Part shown: positions 13,846-22,355 of the stretch, piece after piece
Position numbering within the stretch: the first letter of the stretch is position 1
Layout: each line of letters begins with the position of its first letter
Assembly: GCA_031546715.1 (NCBI GenBank)
Contig: JAVBKA010000030.1
Location: 1 to 31,320, forward strand
Source: JAVBKA01 sp031546715
GTDB lineage: Bacteria; Bacillota; Clostridia; Oscillospirales; UBA929
Length of the DNA: 31,320 nt
Direction: 5' to 3'
Position numbers and translations under genes: made by a program
The notes under the pieces: model-generated
The model's database searches: none
What the model was told of the DNA's origin: nothing
Seen by the model: the letters and a program-made list of their open reading frames with translations, nothing else

Positions 13846-16197
13846 CTACATTATTGGCTTATATTGTGCTGTATTATTGGGCATACCGAGAAATTCGCTT
13901 TCAACCGACAGTATACCGCTTTCATCTAACAAAAAAGTAAAGCTCGTTTTGTAGCCATTCCCATTTTTCATAATTGAAAATTTCGCTGTGCCAGCTTCGA
14001 TTCGTGCATAGTAGCTTGACTGATATAAGTTTATTGGTATGTTCTCATAGTAAAATTCCGTACTCCTGTCAGAATGCATGAGTGCCTTAACTGCCGACAG
14101 ATTCAAAGCGGGGTCACTAAAGAAAATCGGCAGGGCATTTAAGCCGATAAGCTTGCTTGCAAGAGTTTCATCAATTTGTTGTATACGGCTATGTATCTCA
14201 GGTATCTCAGCGGTGTGGTCAAAAATTCTGGTCGCTCCATTGCCAGACTCGTCAGATACATATGCAGTCATCAGGCAGTTTCTGTAGTGGTGGTATACGT
14301 TTAGAAGTTTTTTTGCCTGCAACTGATTAGTAACACTTTTTGCCTGCAGCAAAAAGTAGTCAAGCACAGTGGTTTCAACTCTTATATCCGACAAAAATGC
14401 TTCCTGCGCTGGTTGGCTTTCGTTATTAATACTACGATATACTGCCAGCATATCAGCGAAAAGCCGTGCGCCTGTGCCTGCGCCAAGCTTGTTGTCAATA
14501 ATTGCTTTAATGCGGCTCAAGTTTCCGTCTATTTTGTATCGTTCAACAGCGTTATAGCCAACTAATAGTTCAATTTTCTCAAAAAAATTGCCTAGGAAAT
14601 AGTATCCGTATGAGGGATGGCTTAACGCATATCTGCTTTTTATGGGATCTTTCAGATATAAGTCAGACCCATTATAGATGTCAGGGTTTGCAGCTGCTGA
14701 ACGTGCTGCCGCAGCACCTTCTACAAAGGCATAATATACCAGCATGTCATCGTAATTATAGATAATATTTTGCTGACTACTGTGAAAAACTTCGTGTAAT
14801 ATTAGAGGACTGCTATCGATATCATCGGCGTAAAAGGCACGTTCTTCTTTTACATACAGTCCTTCAATCATATAGCCGCTAATGTTTCTCTCGTTTAAAA
14901 ACGCAATCCATTGTTCCCTTGTGAAGAACTGAACAACGTCCAGGTTATTTCTTATTAGGTGTATATAATTCTTAAATATATATTCATTTCGCAAGGGAAA
15001 ACCAGAAATCCCGTGTAATTGTTCAAAGAATTGATAATTGCTATAAATATCCCAAAATGTCTGCCTAAGGTTATTGTTTGCATGTTCCCCAAAGCTCTTG
15101 CTTTCCAAAACTCTATCAAGTGCTTCTTTCAGAATAGTCTCAGTTACGAGAGTGATTTCTTCCCCTAACCCTATGTAAAATTCATTGCCGATGTTAAACG
15201 TTACATCATTATCAGCTACAATATTTCCGTCAGCGACTTCCACATCTGCGCCGATTCTTGCATAATCTGTATAAACCATTATTTTCCCTATTTTTCCAGA
15301 GCCAGCAAGTTCTATTGGAGCGTTCACCTCAACCTCACTCACCGTTGCTACTGGAGTTAGCTCAATTTCTTCGACATTTGCACCGCTACCGACTACAATT
15401 TTGTTAAAGCTACCAGAGAAAATAACACGCCTTCCCCCAGTTATGAATGTTGTTCCCGTTACCGTAATACCCGAAAGCACAGCATTGCCATCGCCCACAC
15501 CCGAAGCAACGTAAAGATTTCCAGACACTTCGCCGGAAAGGGTTACTCCGTCAGCTCTGATGAGGGTGTTGCCCTCTGTGGCGGTTGTGTATGTTCCTGA
15601 TGAATAATAGTAATTACTAATTATGTTGTCAAGCATGGCGACGGTTTCTGCACGAGTAAGATTTCCTTTGGGATCAAATATATTCCCAGGCTTACCGTGT
15701 ATGTAACCCTCTACCTTCATTCCATTCACGTGTGCCTTCGCCCAGCTCGAAATGCTGCCTTCATCACTAAAAGAGTTGTGAACTTCTCGATTCTCAGAAA
15801 CACTAAACGCCCTTGCTAGCATAAGTGTGGCTTGTTCTCGATTAATATTCCCCTTAGGGTTCACATTGCCGCCGCCCACGCCACTCATTACCCCCGCCGC
15901 ATTCAAATGCGAGATACATTCCGCATACCAATCGTTGGATGATACATCGTTAAAAACCGTTGCTGACCTCGCACGATAGCCCATCACTCGGTCAATGACT
16001 GAGGCAAACTCTCCGCGGGAGATAGGGTCGTTTGGTCGAAATTTACCATTATAACCTGAAATTACACCCGCTGCACTCCATTTGCTAATCATATTTGAAG
16101 CCCAATGACCTGATACGTCTGAATAACGCGCATCAATAGCAAAAGCTTTGAACGGTAGAATTGTAAAAATCAAAATGACTGCCAATAGTGCTGACAT
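13846..16197 (-). CDS. S-layer-homology protein with a putative zinc metallopeptidase domain
   Basis: A 783-residue secreted, cell-wall-bound protein. Residues 1-20 are a hydrophobic signal segment ending in AFA. Three SLH repeats follow (about 24-70, 82-130, 142-195), each with the F/YxDV..HWA..I......G...G pattern, which tether proteins to pyruvylated wall polymers. Residues 205-340 are strand-rich (DGVTLSGEVSGNLYV, VTGTTFITGG), probably beta-helix-like. The C-terminal 440 residues contain LHEVFHSS (H468, E469, H472), an HEXXH zinc motif, with FVEGAAA (E493) placed as a possible third ligand of a gluzincin. The peptidase family is not one I recognise. Upstream of the ATG the frame reads NRRF, giving the basic N-region that the annotated start lacks. 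The signal peptide may thus begin earlier at a non-standard codon (ATT). Intact. Confidence 0.85.
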   Translation of the reverse strand: MSALLAVILIFTILPFKAFAIDARYSDVSGHWASNMISKWSAAGVISGYNGKFRPNDPISRGEFASVIDRVMGYRARSATVFNDVSSNDWYAECISHLNAAGVMSGVGGGNVNPKGNINREQATLMLARAFSVSENREVHNSFSDEGSISSWAKAHVNGMKVEGYIHGKPGNIFDPKGNLTRAETVAMLDNIISNYYYSSGTYTTATEGNTLIRADGVTLSGEVSGNLYVASGVGDGNAVLSGITVTGTTFITGGRRVIFSGSFNKIVVGSGANVEEIELTPVATVSEVEVNAPIELAGSGKIGKIMVYTDYARIGADVEVADGNIVADNDVTFNIGNEFYIGLGEEITLVTETILKEALDRVLESKSFGEHANNNLRQTFWDIYSNYQFFEQLHGISGFPLRNEYIFKNYIHLIRNNLDVVQFFTREQWIAFLNERNISGYMIEGLYVKEERAFYADDIDSSPLILHEVFHSSQQNIIYNYDDMLVYYAFVEGAAAARSAAANPDIYNGSDLYLKDPIKSRYALSHPSYGYYFLGNFFEKIELLVGYNAVERYKIDGNLSRIKAIIDNKLGAGTGARLFADMLAVYRSINNESQPAQEAFLSDIRVETTVLDYFLLQAKSVTNQLQAKKLLNVYHHYRNCLMTAYVSDESGNGATRIFDHTAEIPEIHSRIQQIDETLASKLIGLNALPIFFSDPALNLSAVKALMHSDRSTEFYYENIPINLYQSSYYARIEAGTAKFSIMKNGNGYKTSFTFLLDESGILSVESEFLGMPNNTAQYKPIM

Positions 16198-16396
16198 AAA
16201 TCTCCTATTAATATGTACTATAGATTTTCACTCCAATGTTTTTATTTTGAAATAGTAACAGTTATTGTATATTTATTGCGATAATAATCGCGTTTACCCT
16301 CAAATAATATCACAAATCACTGCAAACTTACATGGTAATTGATGTGAGTTCTGGTAACTGTAACCGTGTATTAGCAGACGCTTCGAAAATTTATAT

Positions 16397-16440
16397 GAAA
16401 AAACAGAGCTATTTCAACCCTTTCAGGTGAACCAGCTCTG
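16397..16440 (-). terminator. Terminator after the antiporter gene
   Basis: Minus strand: CAGAGCT, a loop of about 23 bases, AGCTCTG, then TTTTTTC. It lies 23 bases beyond the antiporter stop and upstream of the SLH gene. The remainder of the gap 16198-16462 holds no gene that I see. Confidence 0.7.
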
Positions 16441-16462
16441 CTTCATGTTCACTTTTTACAAA

Positions 16463-17893
16463 CTATGTATTTCCAACAATCGCGCGGATACTGCTGAAAT
16501 CATCACCGTTGAGAACAAGGATATCGTCTTGTTCTATTTTCGTAGAACCTTTGGGAACAATAACTGTTCCTGCGCGTTTTAGTAAAACCACTAAAATTTC
16601 TTCTGGGATATTTGCCTCCATTATCGTTTTATCAACCCATGCACAAGATTTTGTAACCTTAAACTCCATCAGTTTTGTATGTGTGGTATCCGTATAGTCC
16701 GTAAAGGTTTTTAGTTCTGTTGATTCAGGGTCAATAACATCAAGTTTTCTAGCAATAAGTGGCGTAAGCGACCCTTGAACCAGAACCGAGAAAAGAGCAA
16801 CGAAGAAAACAATATGATAAATATCGTTGCTTATGGCAACATCGTAGGTAATTGCAATTATTGAAAAAACGATTGAAGCTGCACCTCTGTACCCTACCCA
16901 AGAGATAAAAAGCATATGTTTTATTGGAAGCTTGAACCAACTCAGCACTCCAAAAACAGCAAGTGGTCTTGCAACTACAATAATAAAAACGGATATGCAA
17001 ATTCCCGAAACTAAAATCGCAGGCAACTGCGACGGGAATGATAACAGTCCTACAACAAAGAACAGCATTATTTGCATAAACCAAGATATGCCGTCAAAAA
17101 AGTGAACCAACATTTTTTTATGAAATATCTTGCTGTTTCCCGCTATAAGTCCAATTATGTATACACATAAGAAGCTATTTCCGCCAAAAATCTCACATAA
17201 TGCAAATCCTAAAATAACAACTGCGGTCAAAAATATTGGATACAAACCTTCAATTTCAAAAATAACTCGTCTTAGAACGAAAACCAATGCAATTGCCAAG
17301 GCTACCCCCAAAATTACACCAAGACCTAGTTGCATAACGATTAATTTTAAAATCGATGTTTCGCCTTTGCCCGACATAATAGTCAAGATAGTAATGGTCA
17401 TCATGTATGAAAACGGGTCATTGCTGCCGCTTTCCATCTCAAGCAATGGTGCAAGACCGCCTTTTAAGTTGAGCTTTCGTGAACGCAGTACCGAAAAAAC
17501 CGACGCCGCATCAGTTGACGCAATAACAGAACCAAATAACAAACCTTCAAGCACAGAAATTTTCAATACGAAATGACAAAACAATCCTGTAACAGCCGCT
17601 GTCAAAAATGTACCGACAGATGCTAACAACAATGTAGGTACAGCAACAGGCTTTGCAGTTTCCCATCTAGTACCAAACCCGCCATAGAACATTATTATTA
17701 CAAGAGCAAAAGAACAAACATTTTTTGCAAATTCATAATCACTAAAATATATGCCGCCAATTCCATCAGACCCCATTAGCATACCGAGAATAATAAATAC
17801 TATTAGCAACGGTACGCCGAATTTGTACAGTAGCTTTCCCGTCGTAACGCAGGTAAGCAAGACGATTGCGCAGATAATCATTATAAAATTCAT
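16463..17893 (-). CDS. Potassium/proton antiporter (CPA1 family) with C-terminal RCK_C domain
   Basis: A 476-residue membrane protein with about a dozen hydrophobic segments, the CPA1 motif ASTDAASVFSVL and LEMESGSNDP, the ion-binding region of NhaP/CvrA-type K+(Na+)/H+ antiporters. The last 75 residues (EFKVTKSCAWVDKTIMEANI through EQDDILVLNG) form a TrkA-C/RCK_C regulatory domain that usually binds a nucleotide. An upstream TTG (17914) is in frame, but the ATG at 17893 gives a standard start and overlaps the end of a short upstream ORF by 4 bases. Ribosome entry at the antiporter itself is weak (AGGGTGGC, 7 bases away). It exports K+ or Na+ against protons; ion choice cannot be read from sequence. 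Confidence 0.86.
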   Translation of the reverse strand: MNFIMIICAIVLLTCVTTGKLLYKFGVPLLIVFIILGMLMGSDGIGGIYFSDYEFAKNVCSFALVIIMFYGGFGTRWETAKPVAVPTLLLASVGTFLTAAVTGLFCHFVLKISVLEGLLFGSVIASTDAASVFSVLRSRKLNLKGGLAPLLEMESGSNDPFSYMMTITILTIMSGKGETSILKLIVMQLGLGVILGVALAIALVFVLRRVIFEIEGLYPIFLTAVVILGFALCEIFGGNSFLCVYIIGLIAGNSKIFHKKMLVHFFDGISWFMQIMLFFVVGLLSFPSQLPAILVSGICISVFIIVVARPLAVFGVLSWFKLPIKHMLFISWVGYRGAASIVFSIIAITYDVAISNDIYHIVFFVALFSVLVQGSLTPLIARKLDVIDPESTELKTFTDYTDTTHTKLMEFKVTKSCAWVDKTIMEANIPEEILVVLLKRAGTVIVPKGSTKIEQDDILVLNGDDFSSIRAIVGNT

Positions 17894-17937
17894 TTTTTTC
17901 GCCACCCTATGCAACTATATCTTTTTATTTGCACCAC
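17890..17937 (-). CDS. Short upstream ORF (15 codons) coupled to the antiporter
   Basis: A strong GGAGG (17948-17944) is followed after 6 bases by GTG GTG and an open frame encoding VVQIKRYSCIGWRKK, ending in TGA. That TGA overlaps the ATG of the antiporter (ATGA). The arrangement looks like a leader peptide whose translation delivers ribosomes to the antiporter start. It could be chance, but the site is better than any near the antiporter itself. Confidence 0.45.
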   Translation of the reverse strand: MVQIKRYSCIGWRKK

Positions 17938-18047
17938 TTTCTACCTCCATATTAATTTTTATCTAATTTTACACTATAAATTTGCAAATGTACAGAAAAA
18001 CCCGCGGATTTATTAATTTTTATATTTCACCAAAATTATATCAACAC

Positions 18048-18094
18048 TTGATGTTCTGGGAAATTTATATTATAATGCTGTTCAACATTATAAT
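18048..18094 (+). promoter_or_regulatory. Promoter of the sugar-kinase operon with a palindromic operator
   Basis: TTGATG (18048-18053), 17 bases, TATAAT (18071-18076). A perfect 9-base inverted repeat, ATTATAATG-8 bases-CATTATAAT (18069-18094), covers the -10 box and the expected start point, a position that blocks polymerase when bound. A regulator of sugar-acid or pentose use (KdgR or LacI/GntR-like) is expected but none is encoded nearby. The leader to the kinase is about 150 bases with no gene seen; the remainder of 17938-18047 holds only the antiporter leader and its presumed promoter. Confidence 0.65.
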
Positions 18095-18229
18095 TTTCAC
18101 CGCAAATTATCCAATCATCCCTGAAACTGGGCGGGAATCAAAACGACTCCAAGAACCTTGAACGCTGGTAAAATCCTTCAGATTATTTTATAACAATTTT
18201 AAAACTTTTCTCTTGAAAGGAAATGAATA

Positions 18230-19348
18230 ATGATTACGCTAAAACAAAAGGAAACCTGCCAATACGACCAAATATCTTTGGGTGAGGTAATGCTTCGACT
18301 CGACCCAGGCGAAGGACGCGTCCGCACTGCCAGAAGCTTTACCGCATGGGAAGGCGGCGGCGAATACAATGTAGCGCGGGGACTTCGTAAATGCTTTAAG
18401 CTGAAAACCGCCGTAGTCACAGCCTTTGCCGACAATGAAGTCGGCTATTTGGTTGAGGATTTTATTCTTCAAGGCGGCGTTGATACACAGTTTATAAAAT
18501 GGATGCCTTATGACGGCATTGGACGCACTGTCCGCAACGGCTTAAACTTCACCGAGCGGGGTTACGGCATCCGAGGTGCTGTGGGAGTAAGCGACAGAGC
18601 AAACACCGCAACCTCTCATTTAAAACCCGGTGATATTGACTGGGAGTATATTTTTGGCGAATGCGGCGTTCGCTGGTTTCACACTGGTGGCATTTTTGCC
18701 GCTCTTTCTGAAACCACTGCTCAAGTCGCCCTTGAAGCTGTAAAATGCGCCCATAAATACGGCACCATCGTCAGCTACGACTTAAATTACAGACCCTCAC
18801 TTTGGAAGGATATCGGCGGCAAGGCAAAGGCTCAAGAAGTCAATCGTCAAATCGCAGAATATGTAGACGTAATGATTGGCAACGAGGAAGACTTTACGGC
18901 TTGCTTAGGCTTTGAAATTGAAGGCAACAGTGAAAATTTGTCCGAGCTGGACATTGCGGGCTACCAAAAAATGATTAGCACAGTCTCCAAGGCGTACCCT
19001 AATTTTAAGGTTATAGCTTCCACACTGCGCACCGTAAAATCTGCCACAATCAACGATTGGTCGGCAATTTGCTGGGCTGAGGGCGAAAATAACGGCGACG
19101 AGCGCGGTAAGGTATACAGCGGCATGAGCTTCGACGGTCTCGAGATTTTAGACCGTGTGGGCGGTGGAGACAGCTTTGCTTCTGGTCTGATTTACGGCTT
19201 TTTAACACAGTCCGACCCTCAAAAAGCACTTAACTACGGCATATGCCACGGCGCACTGGCAATGACAACTCCCGGCGACACGTCTATGGCAAGCCTTAAA
19301 GAAGTAGAAGCTCTGCTAAAAGGCGCAGGCGCAAGGGTTCAGAGATAA
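18230..19348 (+). CDS. PfkB-family sugar kinase, 2-keto-3-deoxygluconate kinase-like
   Basis: A 372-residue ribokinase-family protein. Visible are the N-terminal sugar-binding glycines (WEGGGEYNVARGL), the FADNEVGYLVEDF segment, the SYDLNYRPSLW strand with the IGNEEDF motif typical of KDG and fructokinase-like members, and the PfkB C-terminal signature DRVGGGDSFASGLIYGF with catalytic D314. At 372 residues it is longer than the usual 310-340. It phosphorylates a sugar or sugar acid with ATP; KDG is the usual substrate for proteins of this sub-pattern, but fructose or another sugar is possible. GAAAGGAAAT lies before the ATG. It heads an operon with araD and ymdB, 40 bases to the next gene. 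Confidence 0.78.
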   Translation: MITLKQKETCQYDQISLGEVMLRLDPGEGRVRTARSFTAWEGGGEYNVARGLRKCFKLKTAVVTAFADNEVGYLVEDFILQGGVDTQFIKWMPYDGIGRTVRNGLNFTERGYGIRGAVGVSDRANTATSHLKPGDIDWEYIFGECGVRWFHTGGIFAALSETTAQVALEAVKCAHKYGTIVSYDLNYRPSLWKDIGGKAKAQEVNRQIAEYVDVMIGNEEDFTACLGFEIEGNSENLSELDIAGYQKMISTVSKAYPNFKVIASTLRTVKSATINDWSAICWAEGENNGDERGKVYSGMSFDGLEILDRVGGGDSFASGLIYGFLTQSDPQKALNYGICHGALAMTTPGDTSMASLKEVEALLKGAGARVQR

Positions 19349-19388
19349 TTATCGTACCGCAATCAGATATTTGGGGGAGGGATAACCT

Positions 19389-20078
19389 GTGCTGGAAGAG
19401 TTAAAGCAAATAGTATGTAAGGCAAACCTGTTACTGCCGAAGCACGGTTTAGTAACATTTACATGGGGAAATGTAAGCGGAATTGACAGAGAAAAGGGTC
19501 TGGTGGTAATCAAGCCGTCAGGCGTTGAATATGACGAAATGCAGCCGTCGGACATGGTGGTGCTTGACCTCGAAACAGGCAAAACTGTTGAGGGCACGCT
19601 TAATCCGTCGTCTGACACACCAACGCATTTAGAGCTGTACAAAGCCTTTGCGGGCATTGGCGGCGTTGTGCATACGCACAGCCGCTGGGCGACTACAATG
19701 GCTCAGTCGGGGCGTTGCATAAGCGCGTTGGGCACTACCCATGCTGACTATTTTTATGGCGATATCCCCTGCACCCGTCTGATGACAGACGCAGAAATTC
19801 AAGGCGAATACGAGCTTGAAACAGGTCGGGTTATTATTGAAGGCTGCCCAAATGCAGACCATATCCCCGGCGTTTTGGTGCATAGCCATGGTCCGTTTGC
19901 TTGGGGTAAGTGCCCATTAGATGCTGTGCATAACGCGGTTGTACTAGAGGAGCTTGCATTTATGGCATGGCACAATCTGTCAATAGACCCCCACTTGCCG
20001 AACATGCAACTTGCGCTTCTTGACAAGCATTATCTGCGCAAGCATGGTAAAGGTGCTTATTATGGTCAAAACAAATGA
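19389..20078 (+). CDS. araD: L-ribulose-5-phosphate 4-epimerase
   Basis: A 229-residue class II aldolase/epimerase matching E. coli AraD (231 aa) along its length: PKHGLVTFTWGNVSGIDREK at the start, SSDTPTH, the zinc ligands HTH (H95, H97), TTHADYFYG with D120, the zinc-ligand motif VLVHSHGPFAWG (H165, H167), and LLDKHYLRKHGKGAYYG at the C-terminus. It converts L-ribulose-5-phosphate to D-xylulose-5-phosphate, feeding the pentose phosphate pathway. Start: GTG with GGGGGAGGG 7 bases before it. It overlaps the next gene by 4 bases (ATGA). No araA or araB is nearby, so the L-ribulose phosphate source (arabinose, ascorbate or another route) is not shown in this window. Confidence 0.92.
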   Translation: MLEELKQIVCKANLLLPKHGLVTFTWGNVSGIDREKGLVVIKPSGVEYDEMQPSDMVVLDLETGKTVEGTLNPSSDTPTHLELYKAFAGIGGVVHTHSRWATTMAQSGRCISALGTTHADYFYGDIPCTRLMTDAEIQGEYELETGRVIIEGCPNADHIPGVLVHSHGPFAWGKCPLDAVHNAVVLEELAFMAWHNLSIDPHLPNMQLALLDKHYLRKHGKGAYYGQNK

Positions 20079-20851
20079 ATATTTTAACTATTGGCGACAT
20101 TTGCGGAGAAATCGGTCTTAAATGTGCCGCAAAACATATACGCACGCTGAAAAAAACCTCATCGTCCGAAATTTGCATTGTAAACGGCGAAAATGCCGAC
20201 GTTTTGGGCATTAAGCCCGACCAAGCCGACCGTCTTTTTGAAGCTGGAGCTGACGTAATCACCTTGGGAAATCACACATGGAACAGGCTGCAAATTACGA
20301 CAGCCCTAGAGTCAAACCGTTTCATAATCCGCCCAATAAATTTCTCCCCAGAGCTTCCGGGCGATGGCTTTACGATTTTAACACTGTCATCAGGCTACAA
20401 GCTTTGCGTTGTAAACGCAATCGGTCGCTGTCTTTGTGAGTGGAATGCGGACAATCCCTTCACAGCACTGGACAGACTTATCGCTAAAAAAGAAGCGGAC
20501 GCCTATATTATTGATTTCCACGCCGAGGCAACCAGCGAAAAGACCGCTCTTGGGTACTATCTAGATGGTCGTGTTGCCGCTATTTTCGGCACACATACAC
20601 ATGTACAAACCGCCGACAATCGAATTCTACCAAAGGGTACGGGCTTTATATCCGATATCGGCTTCACAGGAGCGGAGCAGTCCATTCTAGGCGTAAAAAT
20701 TGAGCAAAGTCTTGCACACTTTCTTGGTAAGCTGCCTTCAAGATATGAAGCCCCCAGTCAGGGGACGGCAATTCTTCAAGGTGCAGTATTCACAATCGAT
20801 GAACGGGCGAATCGGTGCACGGCAGTGGAGCGCATACAGATAACAGACTAG
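20075..20851 (+). CDS. ymdB: YmdB-family metallophosphoesterase (cyclic nucleotide phosphodiesterase)
   Basis: A 258-residue protein of the TIGR00282 family. The di-metal site residues known from Bacillus subtilis YmdB fall in the same places: D8 (GDICGE), E39 and N40 (NGEN), N66 and H67 (LGNHTW), H149 (DFHAEATSEK), H174 and H176 (GTHTHVQTAD). The late GTGFISDIGFTG block is also typical. YmdB hydrolyses 2',3'-cyclic nucleotides and influences the choice between biofilm formation and motility in Bacillus. The ATG overlaps the araD stop by 4 bases. Why a YmdB gene is coupled to sugar genes is unclear. An unpunctuated 50-base stretch follows before the murI promoter. Confidence 0.9.
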   Translation: MNILTIGDICGEIGLKCAAKHIRTLKKTSSSEICIVNGENADVLGIKPDQADRLFEAGADVITLGNHTWNRLQITTALESNRFIIRPINFSPELPGDGFTILTLSSGYKLCVVNAIGRCLCEWNADNPFTALDRLIAKKEADAYIIDFHAEATSEKTALGYYLDGRVAAIFGTHTHVQTADNRILPKGTGFISDIGFTGAEQSILGVKIEQSLAHFLGKLPSRYEAPSQGTAILQGAVFTIDERANRCTAVERIQITD

Positions 20852-20903
20852 AACTACTTTCGGCTGTACGATAGTCACCGCGCCCGAAGCAACAATTTTC
20901 CCC

Positions 20904-20932
20904 TTGTAAATCCTCCTCAGTTATCATATAAT
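20904..20932 (+). promoter_or_regulatory. Promoter of the murI operon
   Basis: TTGTAA (20904-20909), exactly 17 bases, TATAAT (20927-20932), then the site AGAGGTGG and the GTG start of murI 29 bases after the -10. It is the only strong promoter seen between here and the end of the window. Confidence 0.75.
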
Positions 20933-20961
20933 AGATTAGATATGCAAGAGGTGGTGATGAG

Positions 20962-21777
20962 GTGGATTCAAGAGCAATCGGAGTTTTCGATTCTGGATTA
21001 GGCGGCTTAACCGCTGTAAAGGAGCTTCGGAGAGTTCTCCCCAATGAAAACATTATTTACTTTGGAGATACCGCACGTGTACCCTACGGCAACCGTTCAC
21101 GTGATACGATACTTAAATATACCCGTCAGGACATCCGCTTTCTTCTTACACAAGACGTTAAAGTTATTGTTGTGGCATGTGGAACAGTTTCCACTGTTGC
21201 CCTGCCGCTTATTGCAGATGAATACCATGTGCCGCTTGTAGGCGTGGTGTACCCTGCGGTTCGGCGAGCCGCAAGTGCAACAAAAAACGGTAAAATAGGG
21301 CTGATTGCAACGCAGGCTTCTGTCCGTTCCCGCGCGTATGTACAGGCGATGCACTCTATCAACCCAAGCATTCAGGTCATTTCTGAGGCATGTCCCCTTC
21401 TGGTGCCCTTGGTTGAGGTTGGCAGAATTTCTCCTGACGATGTAGTCACCAGAACAGTCCTTGAGGAATATCTCTACCCAATGGTTTCTCAGGGAATTGA
21501 CACCTTAATTCTCGGTTGCACCCACTATCCCCTGCTGACAGACGCAATCAAAAGCGTTATCGGGCGAAACGACATCACGCTTATCAATCCCGGTGCCGAG
21601 GCCGCTAACTTTGTTACCTACGCCCGTGACTGGCAGCGCACCTCCTCCGACACGCGGGGTACAACCTCATATTTCGTCAGCGACAATGTGGAGGGCTTTA
21701 CCCGTATATCTTCGTTATTTCTTCAAGAGTCTGTAGGAAAAAGCGTTGGACTGGTAGATATGGACTCGATTTTATAA
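20962..21777 (+). CDS. murI: Glutamate racemase
   Basis: A 271-residue enzyme making D-glutamate for peptidoglycan. The start block VFDSGLGGLTAVKEL (D10, S11) and FGDTARVPYG are typical. The two catalytic cysteines are C73 in VVACGTVST and C186 in LGCTHYPLL (with H188). Most racemases have CNT at the first site; here it is CGT, a variant seen in some clostridial sequences as far as I recall. The start is a GTG with AGAGGTGG about 7 bases before it. First gene of its transcription unit; followed 23 bases later by the DUF1934 gene. Confidence 0.92.
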   Translation: MDSRAIGVFDSGLGGLTAVKELRRVLPNENIIYFGDTARVPYGNRSRDTILKYTRQDIRFLLTQDVKVIVVACGTVSTVALPLIADEYHVPLVGVVYPAVRRAASATKNGKIGLIATQASVRSRAYVQAMHSINPSIQVISEACPLLVPLVEVGRISPDDVVTRTVLEEYLYPMVSQGIDTLILGCTHYPLLTDAIKSVIGRNDITLINPGAEAANFVTYARDWQRTSSDTRGTTSYFVSDNVEGFTRISSLFLQESVGKSVGLVDMDSIL

Positions 21778-21800
21778 GCTATAGAACGAAGGAGATCGAT

Positions 21801-22304
21801 ATGTTAAAGAACGTTTTAATATCAATATGCGGCAGTCAGTGTGAGCCGGGAGAAACTGACTACGAAACTATTCAGTTTGTCACACGAGGAAATATGGTTT
21901 CAGAGGGCGACAAAAAAATAATCACCTATGCCGAAGGCGAGCTCACAGGCATGGGCAACACTCAAACTACTCTTACCGTTGAGGATAACCGTATTACGCT
22001 GGCACGACGCGGCGATGTATACTCTCAAATGGTTTTCGAGCAAGGACGGCGACATCTGTCGATGCTTGATACCGATGAAGGCTCGCTAACTCTCGGCGTC
22101 AACACAAATAAAATCACAAACACCCTTACAGATATGGGCGGCGACATTGAAATGGACTACAACATCGAGGTTGAGCACTCTCTTACAGGGCTTAACAAGA
22201 TTAGCATCCATGTGTCTGACGACCTAAATCCTAGTGACATAAGCAGCCAAACCTCCTATAATAATGTTTATAAATCTGACCCTAATGATAAATTTTTGCA
22301 CTAG
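21801..22304 (+). CDS. DUF1934 beta-barrel protein (YwiB-like)
   Basis: A 167-residue protein with the DUF1934 order: LISICGSQ at the start, a GNMVSEGDKKIITYAEGELT segment, TLTVEDNRITLARRGDVYSQ, then GVNTNKITNTLTDMGGDIEM and YNIEVEHSLTGLNKISIHVS at the end. In Bacillus, ywiB lies directly before argS, and the same order is kept here, which supports the call. The family is a small lipocalin-like barrel of unknown function, so no biochemical role is given. AAGGAG is placed 7 bases before the ATG. The last 20 residues are polar and not conserved. Confidence 0.85.
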   Translation: MLKNVLISICGSQCEPGETDYETIQFVTRGNMVSEGDKKIITYAEGELTGMGNTQTTLTVEDNRITLARRGDVYSQMVFEQGRRHLSMLDTDEGSLTLGVNTNKITNTLTDMGGDIEMDYNIEVEHSLTGLNKISIHVSDDLNPSDISSQTSYNNVYKSDPNDKFLH

Positions 22305-22317
22305 GGAAGTACTTTAA

Positions 22318-22327
22318 CCCCCCCCCC
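22318..22327 (+). repeat. Run of ten C
   Basis: A homopolymer C10 between the DUF1934 stop and the argS ribosome binding site, the only one of this length noticed. It is outside coding sequence, so slippage would change the spacing of the argS leader rather than a frame. It may be a sequencing error site. Confidence 0.9.
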
Positions 22328-22355
22328 AAACCTACCTTTACTAAGGAGAATCATT

